From Chloroflexota bacterium (GTDB taxonomy: Bacteria; Chloroflexota; Anaerolineae; Fen-1058), in assembly GCA_016219235.1 (NCBI GenBank), contig JACRBO010000607.1:1-12050 (forward strand): a DNA stretch of 12,050 nt. Reading direction: 5' to 3'. Shown here piece after piece: positions 1 to 6,571 of the stretch; positions within the stretch are counted from its first letter, which is position 1; every line of letters starts with the position of its first letter. Made by a program: the position numbers and the translations under genes. The notes under the pieces were generated by a model. It saw only the letters and a list, made by a program, of their open reading frames with translations, did not search any database and was not told the DNA's origin.

Positions 1-27
1 CCCATGCCGCCGGCCCGGCGGCATGGG
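1..27. terminator. Perfect 12-bp GC-rich hairpin at the window start
   Basis: Positions 1-12 (CCCATGCCGCCG) are the exact reverse complement of 16-27, with a 3-nt loop at 13-15. No T-run follows, so it is not a textbook intrinsic terminator. Its 3' arm contains the GGG of a GGGAG (25-29) that would be the Shine-Dalgarno for the alternative start at 39, so it could also control translation. It may simply end an upstream gene outside the window. The structure is certain; the role is inferred. Confidence 0.5.
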
Positions 28-56
28 AGCCGCCTCTGATGTTCGTTAAGGAGCAC

Positions 57-1343
57 ATGCGCACGATTACCCATCGGATTCCCGGCCTCGTCCTCACCGA
101 TCATACTTTCACCCTCCCGATCGATTACGCGCGGCCCGCCGACGGCCCGCTGACGGTCTTTGCGCGCGAAGTCGTCTCGCCCGATCACGAACGCGCCGAC
201 TTGCCGTGGCTGATCTTTTTTCAAGGCGGGCCGGGCTTCGGCTCGCCGCGTCCCGAAACGACGATGGAGTGGATCATGCGCGCGATCAAAGACTATCGCG
301 TGCTGCTGCTCGATCAACGCGGCGCCGGCCGCAGCAGCCCGATCACTCATCAAACCCTCGCGCGTCTCACACCCGATCGGCAGGCGGCCTACCTGAAGCA
401 CTTCCGCGCCGACAACATCGTGCGAGATGCTGACGCGATCCGCCGGGAGTTGATCGGCGATCGGGCGTGGAGTGCGCTGGGGCAGAGTTACGGCGGCTTT
501 GTGATCACGCATTATCTATCGGCGGCGCCGCAGGGTTTGCGCGAAGCCTTCATCACGGGCGGATTGCCGCCGATCAATCATCATCCCGACGATGTGTACC
601 GTGCCACGTATCGACGGGTACTGGGCAAGAACGCCAAATACTTTAAGCGTTACCCGGACGATGTGCAGCGGGTGCGCGACATCGCCGATTATCTGGCAGT
701 CAACGACGTGCGGCTGCCCAACGGCGATCGCTTGAGTGTGCGGCGGTTTCAGCAATTGGGCATGCTCTTTGGCGCAAGTGACGGCTTTGAGAAAGTCCAC
801 TACTTGCTCGAAGAGGCGTTTGTCGAGGGCGCGCAGGGCCGCGAGATCAGCCTTGTTTTTCTGCGTGGCTACGATCAGCTGATGCCGTTCGAGCCTAGTC
901 CGATCTATGCGGTCCTTCAAGAACTCTGCTATACCGAGGGCACAGCCGCCAACTGGTCAGCCGAGCGTATTCGCGCCGAGTATCCCGAGTTCGACTACAC
1001 ACCTGATCAGCCACTGTTGTTCACGGGCGAAATGGTTTACCCGTGGATGTTTGACGAGTACGCGGCGCTGCGCCCGTTGAAAGAGGCCGCGCAGCTGCTC
1101 GCCGCTGATGCCGATTGGCCGCCGTTGTACAACCGGGCCGTGCTTCAACAGAACAGCGTGCCCGTGGCCGCGGCCATGTACTACGACGATATGTACGTGG
1201 AACGGGCGTTGTCTGAAGAAACGGCCAGTTTCATCAAAGGCATCAAGGTGTGGGCCACCAGCGAATACGAACACAACGCTCGGCGCGCCGACGGCGCGCG
1301 CGTGTTAGGCCGCTTGATCGATCTGCTGCACGGCAAAGCGTGA
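57..1343 (+). CDS. Proline iminopeptidase-like alpha/beta hydrolase (peptidase family S33)
   Basis: This is a cytosolic serine hydrolase of the alpha/beta fold, most like prolyl aminopeptidases, which remove N-terminal proline from peptides. Counting from the in-frame ATG at 39 (434 residues), the motifs are QGGPG at 62-66 (the oxyanion-loop HGGPG motif with Gln for His), LLDQRGAGRS at 90-99, and the nucleophile elbow GQSYGG with Ser150. The C-terminal YYDDMYV (381-387) should supply the catalytic Asp and EYEHN (409-413) the catalytic His412. No signal peptide or membrane segment is present. I prefer the ATG at 57, giving 428 residues, because TAAGGAG (47-53) lies just before it, although the 3-nt spacing is short. 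The ATG at 39 has GGGAG at 25-29 with 9-nt spacing, but that site sits in the hairpin. The stop codon is the first TGA of the octamer array. The gene stands alone and converges on the kinase operon. The family is clear; proline specificity is inferred. Confidence 0.88.
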   Translation: MRTITHRIPGLVLTDHTFTLPIDYARPADGPLTVFAREVVSPDHERADLPWLIFFQGGPGFGSPRPETTMEWIMRAIKDYRVLLLDQRGAGRSSPITHQTLARLTPDRQAAYLKHFRADNIVRDADAIRRELIGDRAWSALGQSYGGFVITHYLSAAPQGLREAFITGGLPPINHHPDDVYRATYRRVLGKNAKYFKRYPDDVQRVRDIADYLAVNDVRLPNGDRLSVRRFQQLGMLFGASDGFEKVHYLLEEAFVEGAQGREISLVFLRGYDQLMPFEPSPIYAVLQELCYTEGTAANWSAERIRAEYPEFDYTPDQPLLFTGEMVYPWMFDEYAALRPLKEAAQLLAADADWPPLYNRAVLQQNSVPVAAAMYYDDMYVERALSEETASFIKGIKVWATSEYEHNARRADGARVLGRLIDLLHGKA

Positions 1344-1450
1344 CAAGATGACAAGGTGACGGGGTGACGCGCTGCGAAAAGCGCGGCGGATGACACCGTG
1401 ATCTCATTTACACGATCACCCTGTCACCTCTTCACCCTGTCACCTTGTCA
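1341..1450. repeat. Inverted array of TGACARGG octamers between convergent genes
   Basis: On the plus strand four 8-bp units run without gaps from 1341: TGACAAGA, TGACAAGG, TGACGGGG, TGACGCGC. Five units run on the minus strand from 1450 down to 1411: TGACAAGG, TGACAGGG, TGAAGAGG, TGACAGGG, TGATCGTG. Two degenerate units (TGACACCG, TGATCTCA) lie at 1391-1406. The arms 1349-1367 and 1432-1450 are complementary at 18 of 19 positions, so a transcript from either strand could fold into a long hairpin. The TGA of the first plus unit is the hydrolase stop. The minus units encode the last kinase residues (DKVTG) and its TGA stop. It could act as a bidirectional transcription barrier; the function is not shown by the sequence. 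Confidence 0.85.
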
Positions 1451-4400
1451 TTATCGGCTTTCACCCAGACCGTAAACGCCGCGCCATGCCCCGGCTCGCT
1501 CTCCACTGTAATGCGCCCGCCCAATCGCTCTATGATCTCATGCGAGATCGCCAACCCCAGGCCCGTGCCGGGCGCATCGGTTTTGCGGCCGGCCTCGCCG
1601 CGATAAAATCGCTCGAACAAGTGCGCCAGGTCTTTGTCCGCAATGCCCGGTCCCGTATCCCGCACCGTAATGGCGATCCACTGCTGCGTCGTCGTGCGGT
1701 GCATCGCGCTCAGCACGGTGACTTCGCCGCCGGGCGGGGTGTAGTTCAGCGCGTTGGTCAGCAAGTTGGAGACGACCTGGGTGAGTTTCGAGGCGTCGCT
1801 TAAAGCGAGCGGCAGATCAGGCGCAGGCTCATACTTAAGCGTCAGTCCGCGCTGCGCGGCCAGCGCCGCCCGATCGAGGGCGAGCGGCTCGAGCAGCTGC
1901 TGAATATCGGTAGGCGCCAACTCGATCGGCGTCACGTTCCGATCGAGCCGCGACAGATCGAGCAAATCCTCGATCATTTTGCGCAGCCGTTCGGCCTCGC
2001 GTTGCAGCGTGCGCAGGTAGATGTCGTGGCGCTCCGGCCGGCCGCGCGTCAGCAGGCTGATGTGCAGCATGACATTGGCGAGCGGCGTGCGAAGTTCGTG
2101 ACTGACATTGGAGACGAACTGATCCTTTAGCCGATCGAGTTCCTTCTGGCGTGTAATGTCGCGCTGCACGCCCACGTAGCCGACGATTTGCCCGTCGAGA
2201 TCGGTCACGGGCGAGGTGGTCAGCGCCGCATCATACAGCCCGCCATCCTTCCGCCGATTGATCAACTCACCCTGCCAGATTTCGCCGCGCAATAACGCCC
2301 GCCACATGTGCTGGTGTGTGGACAGCGGCGTTTGATCGCTCTTCCATAAGCGTGGATTGCGCCCCAGGACTTCGTCGGCCGTGTACCCGGTGAGCCGCTC
2401 CAGCGCCGGATTGATGTATTCGATGGCGCCCTGCGAATCCGTGAACACGACGCCTTCGCCGGCCGTATCGAGAATGGCGCGCAAGTGCTCGTGTGCGCGC
2501 GCGAGTTCGGCCGTCCGTTCGGCGACGCGCTGTTCCAGTTCGACGTTGAGCCGGTTAAGTTCGGTTTCGGCGCGTTGGCGCTGCGCTTCCTGCTCCAGCC
2601 CGTCCAGCGCAAATGAAATATCCAGGCCGATTTCATCGAGCAGAGATTCATCTTCCGTATCCAGGCTGTGCGGTTCAGCAGCATACACCGTCAGCGCGCC
2701 GACGACCTGCGCATTTTGCCGGATCGGCACCGCGGCCGAGGACCGGTAGCCGCGCTGTAAGGCGGCGTCACGCCAGGGCTGCATACCGGGATCGGTGGCA
2801 ATGTCCTGGCAGATGACGCAGCGCCCTTCACGAATGGCCGTGCCGGTTGGCCCGCGGCCCTGCTGCTCGTCGCGATAGGTATTCGGCAACATCGCCAGAT
2901 AGCCCAGTTCTTCGCCGGCGAACACCGCCGGTACGATCTGACCGGTCGCTTCGTCGGTCAGGCCGATCCACGCCAGGCGGAACTGGCCGTACTCAACCGC
3001 CACGCGGCAAATCTGCTCGAACAACAACGCTCGATCGCGCATGTGCACGATCGTTTGATTGATCTGGCTGAGCGTGGCATACAGCCGGTTGAGCCGCAGG
3101 ATGCGGGCTTCGGCGCGCATGCGGTCGGTGATGTCCTGGATCAGCGACAGGTTGTGCTTTTCACCGCCCAGATCGATCTGGGCGGTCGCGCTCAGTCCGG
3201 TCCTGATCTCCCCAGACCGCGTGCGGAGATTGAATTCGAATGCCTCAAGCAAGCCCTGAGCCTGAAGGTGATGCAATCTTGACGCCGGTTGTTCCGGGTC
3301 GGCCCAGAGATCCAGTTCAGCCGAGGTCCGGCCGATGATTTCTTCGCGGGTGTAGCCCGACGTCTGCACAAACGCGTTATTGACGTCGACGAAGCGGCCA
3401 TCCGCGGCCCGCATGATGCTGATCGCGATCGGGCTGAAGCGAAAGGCGGTGGAGAAGCGCTGCTCGCTCTCACGCAGGTTGCGATACATCAACAGACCGG
3501 TCAGCGTATCGCTCAGCCGCCGCCCGATCTCTTGAAACAGTCGCTCCTCTTCCGGCAGCCAAATGCGCGGATAGGAACACTGGTGCATTCCGAACGTCCA
3601 GGGTGTGCCGACCTTCGGATAGATGGCCGTGGCCATAAACGATTGGATGTTGAACGCTTGAATCATCACGTCCGGCACTGGATGCTCTGAGCCTGGACCG
3701 AATTTCACCGGGCCGCCGGCGCTGCGCAGAATCCGAAAGATCTCAACGCCAGGCGGGTCGATGGGTAATTCAACCCCGATCGGGAGCACGCCGGGGTATT
3801 CGGGCCGGGTCCGCTCCATCGGCACTTGCCACGTCGTCGTTTCTGGATCGCATGGATAGGTCAGCCAGGCCCGATCGCACCCGAAGATCGACAGCATCGC
3901 GTCGAGGACTTCGCGCATCATCTGTTCCAGATCGTTCGTGCCCTGCATGGCGCGATTGACTTGATCCAGACTTTCCAGGAATCGAAGATGAGTCAGACGT
4001 TCCCGTTCGGCCCGCTTTAGCCCGGTGATGTCATGCGCGATACTGAGCACGGTGACAACGTTCCCGGTGGCATCTTTCTCCGGTACATGGCGGACCTCGA
4101 AGATACGCTCGCCCGTCTCTGTATCCCAGGTCGCCTCGGCTTCGTTGGCGACGCCTTCGTCAAAGGCTTGGCGGATCAGCGTCAGGAGCGCAGCGGTCTG
4201 TTCCGGCCGGTTGTAGCGGGGTATTTCCAACAGCGTTTTGCCGACGAGGTCTGTGGCCGGGAGATCGAACGCTTTTTCAACTGCGGGGTTGACGTAGACG
4301 TGGCGACCGTCGCGGTCGAACCGAACAACAAAGTCGGGAAAGTTTTCGGCCAGCATCCGAAAGCGCCGCTCGTTTTCCTTGATGTCGTGGATGTCGCGCC

Positions 4401-6105
4401 CGATGGCCAGCACCGAGGCGACTTTGCCGTCCGAACCGAATTCCGGCACAAACCGCATATGGCCCCAGTGCATCTCATTCCGGGGCGTACGGTAGGGCAT
4501 TTCCACGGTGCTTTCGGTGGCGGTTTCGATCACCTGCTGTAGATGATCGATGTAGACCTGCGGGGCATACACCGGTGACTGACTGGCCGGCGTCTCGCCG
4601 ATCACATTTTCCGTCAGCCCGCTGAACAGTTGTTGAATGGCAGGATTGACGTAGATGCGCCGATATGTCCGGTCGTAGCGAGCGATGGAATCAGGCGAAT
4701 TCTCAACGAGGGCGCGGAAGAGTTGTTCGCTCGCCAGCAGCTGCATTTCCGCCTGTTTGCGCGCGGTAATGTCGCTGGTGACCGAACCGATTCGATAGCC
4801 CGGGTCGGTCTTGATGGGGAAAATGATTTGTTGAACGAACCGGCGTTCGCCCGCCTGGGTCAGCACCTCCGCTTCGATGGCGCTGTTGAACAGGGGTGAC
4901 TGGCCGGTGCGCAGCGCGTCCAGCACCAGCAGTCGGGTGCGCTCGCGGCGTTCAGGCGTTCGTAATTCAGGCGGAAGCATCTCGTGTTGGACATCCCAGA
5001 GCAGCCGGCCCAGCGCCTGACTGGCCGCCAGGCCCGTCATCTTCTCGCGCGCGTGATTCCACTCGATGATCGTGCCCTGCTCGTCGACGAGCGTGAAGCC
5101 TTCGGAAGATTCCTGGACGAAGCTGCGGAATTTCTGCTCGCTATCGCGCAGGGCTTCTTCGGCCTGGCGGCGCTGCCCGGTCAGATGCAGCCGGTCGAGT
5201 GAGACAGCCATGTGGCTGGCCATGGCCATCAGATACTCTTGCTCGGACCGGGTGGGGATCCGCACGCCTTCATCACCGAATGAGCCGGTACCCACCGACC
5301 CCAGATGCTGATCGAACATCAGGATGGGGACGTTCACGATGGTGCGGTTGCCTAACTGCGCGACGACGGCCTTGTCGGTACGCGGGTCGAGCCGGGCATC
5401 TTCTACGATCACGATCTGAGTGGCGGCCGCGATCTCTTCGAGCATCGGGTCGCCCTTCACTTTGAGCAGCGCGATCCCTTCGCCCGTCCTGATGCTTTCC
5501 GATATTTGCCCGTCGGCCATCAGAGCCGTGCAGTACTGTCGATCTGGCGTCAGTAGATAGACCCACAGGTTTTGATAGCCGATGATGGTCTGCACTTCAG
5601 CCAGCGCCGCATTGACGACTTCGCGATAGGTCTGGGCGCGTTCCAGCTGCCTGGACAGGCGCAGGAGCGATTGTGAATGCCGCACGCGCTCCTGCAGGGC
5701 GGCTTCGGCCTGCTGGCGCAGCCGCTGATTACCCGCCTCGCGCAGCGCACGTTGGACCGCCGACGTAAGCCGCGACAGATTCTGCTTGAGCACGTAATCG
5801 GTGGCGCCTTGCGTGAAGCCGTCAATCGCCGCGCCCTCGCCCAGGGTGCCGGACACAAAGATGAAGGGCAGATTGGGTCGAAGTTCTTGCGCCAGCCGCA
5901 ACGCCGACACACCATCGTAGGTGGGCAGCCGGTAATCGCCGAGGATAATGTCGTATTTGACCTGCTGAAGCGTCTGGGTGAATTCATCACGGTTCTGAAC
6001 ACGGTCGATCTGGCAAACGATGCCCGCCGATTCGAGCGTGAGCCGCACGAGCTCCGCGTCCAGCGCGTCATCTTCCAGATGCAGGATCCGTATCGAATTA
6101 TTCAT
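1432..6105 (-). CDS. Receiver-multiPAS/GAF hybrid sensor histidine kinase, soluble, 1557 residues
   Basis: Cytosolic signalling kinase with no membrane segment. Domains in order: a receiver (about 5-122) with acidic pocket E11/D12/D13, phosphoacceptor D57 (ILGDYRLP), S85 and K107; a coiled linker; GAF (about 155-305); three PAS domains (about 322-450, 456-578, 580-700); a second GAF (about 702-875); PAS (about 878-1000); a third GAF (about 1005-1170); a coiled segment; PAS (about 1205-1320); HisKA with phosphoacceptor H1336 in SHELRTPL; and a HATPase_c with N-box N1447/N1451, DTGPGI (1483-1488), FERFYRG (1497-1503) and GTGLGLAI (1513-1520). All kinase residues are present, so it should be active. 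The N-terminal receiver could accept phosphate from the upstream kinase and gate this one. The start ATG follows the regulator stop by 1 nt, and AAAGGA at 6116-6121 is a plausible Shine-Dalgarno. The C-terminus ends inside the octamer array. Ligands of the PAS and GAF domains cannot be told from sequence. Confidence 0.93.
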   Translation of the reverse strand: MNNSIRILHLEDDALDAELVRLTLESAGIVCQIDRVQNRDEFTQTLQQVKYDIILGDYRLPTYDGVSALRLAQELRPNLPFIFVSGTLGEGAAIDGFTQGATDYVLKQNLSRLTSAVQRALREAGNQRLRQQAEAALQERVRHSQSLLRLSRQLERAQTYREVVNAALAEVQTIIGYQNLWVYLLTPDRQYCTALMADGQISESIRTGEGIALLKVKGDPMLEEIAAATQIVIVEDARLDPRTDKAVVAQLGNRTIVNVPILMFDQHLGSVGTGSFGDEGVRIPTRSEQEYLMAMASHMAVSLDRLHLTGQRRQAEEALRDSEQKFRSFVQESSEGFTLVDEQGTIIEWNHAREKMTGLAASQALGRLLWDVQHEMLPPELRTPERRERTRLLVLDALRTGQSPLFNSAIEAEVLTQAGERRFVQQIIFPIKTDPGYRIGSVTSDITARKQAEMQLLASEQLFRALVENSPDSIARYDRTYRRIYVNPAIQQLFSGLTENVIGETPASQSPVYAPQVYIDHLQQVIETATESTVEMPYRTPRNEMHWGHMRFVPEFGSDGKVASVLAIGRDIHDIKENERRFRMLAENFPDFVVRFDRDGRHVYVNPAVEKAFDLPATDLVGKTLLEIPRYNRPEQTAALLTLIRQAFDEGVANEAEATWDTETGERIFEVRHVPEKDATGNVVTVLSIAHDITGLKRAERERLTHLRFLESLDQVNRAMQGTNDLEQMMREVLDAMLSIFGCDRAWLTYPCDPETTTWQVPMERTRPEYPGVLPIGVELPIDPPGVEIFRILRSAGGPVKFGPGSEHPVPDVMIQAFNIQSFMATAIYPKVGTPWTFGMHQCSYPRIWLPEEERLFQEIGRRLSDTLTGLLMYRNLRESEQRFSTAFRFSPIAISIMRAADGRFVDVNNAFVQTSGYTREEIIGRTSAELDLWADPEQPASRLHHLQAQGLLEAFEFNLRTRSGEIRTGLSATAQIDLGGEKHNLSLIQDITDRMRAEARILRLNRLYATLSQINQTIVHMRDRALLFEQICRVAVEYGQFRLAWIGLTDEATGQIVPAVFAGEELGYLAMLPNTYRDEQQGRGPTGTAIREGRCVICQDIATDPGMQPWRDAALQRGYRSSAAVPIRQNAQVVGALTVYAAEPHSLDTEDESLLDEIGLDISFALDGLEQEAQRQRAETELNRLNVELEQRVAERTAELARAHEHLRAILDTAGEGVVFTDSQGAIEYINPALERLTGYTADEVLGRNPRLWKSDQTPLSTHQHMWRALLRGEIWQGELINRRKDGGLYDAALTTSPVTDLDGQIVGYVGVQRDITRQKELDRLKDQFVSNVSHELRTPLANVMLHISLLTRGRPERHDIYLRTLQREAERLRKMIEDLLDLSRLDRNVTPIELAPTDIQQLLEPLALDRAALAAQRGLTLKYEPAPDLPLALSDASKLTQVVSNLLTNALNYTPPGGEVTVLSAMHRTTTQQWIAITVRDTGPGIADKDLAHLFERFYRGEAGRKTDAPGTGLGLAISHEIIERLGGRITVESEPGHGAAFTVWVKADNDKVTG
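3454..4002 (-). repeat. Duplicated GAF module, copy in the large kinase
   Basis: This segment encodes residues 702-884 of the large kinase. It aligns without gaps to residues 325-507 (TTG numbering) of the smaller kinase, with 125 of 183 residues identical by hand count. Shared blocks include NRAMQGTNDLEQMM, VPMERTRPEYPGVL, HQCSYPR and LFQEIGRRL. A run of more than 20 identical bases near 3804-3827 is also found near 8021-8044. This supports duplication or recombination of a domain inside the operon. Confidence 0.85.
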
Positions 6106-6106
6106 C

Positions 6107-6569
6107 TCAAATTAGTCCTTTCGATCGCCGGTCGCCGTCCGGCGGTGGTTCATTGATCAGCGCCCAGAACACGCCCAGGCTTTTGACGACTTCGACAAAT
6201 TCGGTGAAGCGCACCGGCTTCACGACATAGGCGTTGACGCCCAGCTGATAGCACTCTTCCAGATCGTAGTTTTCGCGCGACGAGGTCAGCGTGACGATCG
6301 GGATGCGGCGCAGGGCTTCGTCGGCCTTGAGTTGCCGCAAGACTGCAGGCCATCCAGTCGGGGCACCTTGAGATCGAGCAAGATCACCACCGGGTTCCCG
6401 GCGGCCGATCGGCGAATGGCCCCCGGCGATACACATCGTCCAGCGCTTCCACGCCGTCGTGCACGACGACAATTTCATTGGTCAGGTGGTACTCGGCCAA
6501 TGCCGCCAGGGTCAATTCGACATCTCCGGGATCGTCTTCGGCCAGTCGTATGCGTTTGAGTGTGCTCAT
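6107..6569 (-). pseudogene. Rcp1-type single-domain response regulator, broken by two 1-base deletions
   Basis: As a whole this would be a stand-alone CheY-like receiver of about 154 residues, the kind that takes phosphate from phytochrome-type PAS/GAF kinases. It reads in three successive frames. The first part (6569 to about 6402) gives MSTLKRIRLAEDD with the acidic pocket, ending near YRRGPFADRP. A second frame (6399-6343) gives AGNPVVILLDLKVPRLDGL with the phosphoacceptor Asp, which would be residue 66. The third frame (6340-6107) gives VLRQLKADEALRRIPIVTL and the VVKPV lysine. Restoring one base between 6401 and 6402 and one between 6342 and 6343 rejoins all receiver motifs. As written, translation stops at a TGA soon after the first break and loses the phosphoacceptor. 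The ATG is 2 nt from the preceding kinase stop and the gene ends 1 nt before the next kinase, so it sits inside an operon. Sequencing error and real decay are both possible; the tight spacing and otherwise perfect receiver sequence favour error. Confidence 0.85.
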
Positions 6570-6571
6570 AA

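Noticed and set aside
3700..3720. Cys in HQCSYPR of both GAF modules as a bilin attachment site
   Set aside because: The Cys lies at the strand/loop before the last GAF helix, a position seen in many ordinary GAF domains, and the phytochrome chromophore-pocket motifs are not visible.
4033..4542. 169-codon plus-strand open frame
   Set aside because: Antisense shadow of the third PAS region of the large kinase; no domain and no convincing ribosome site.
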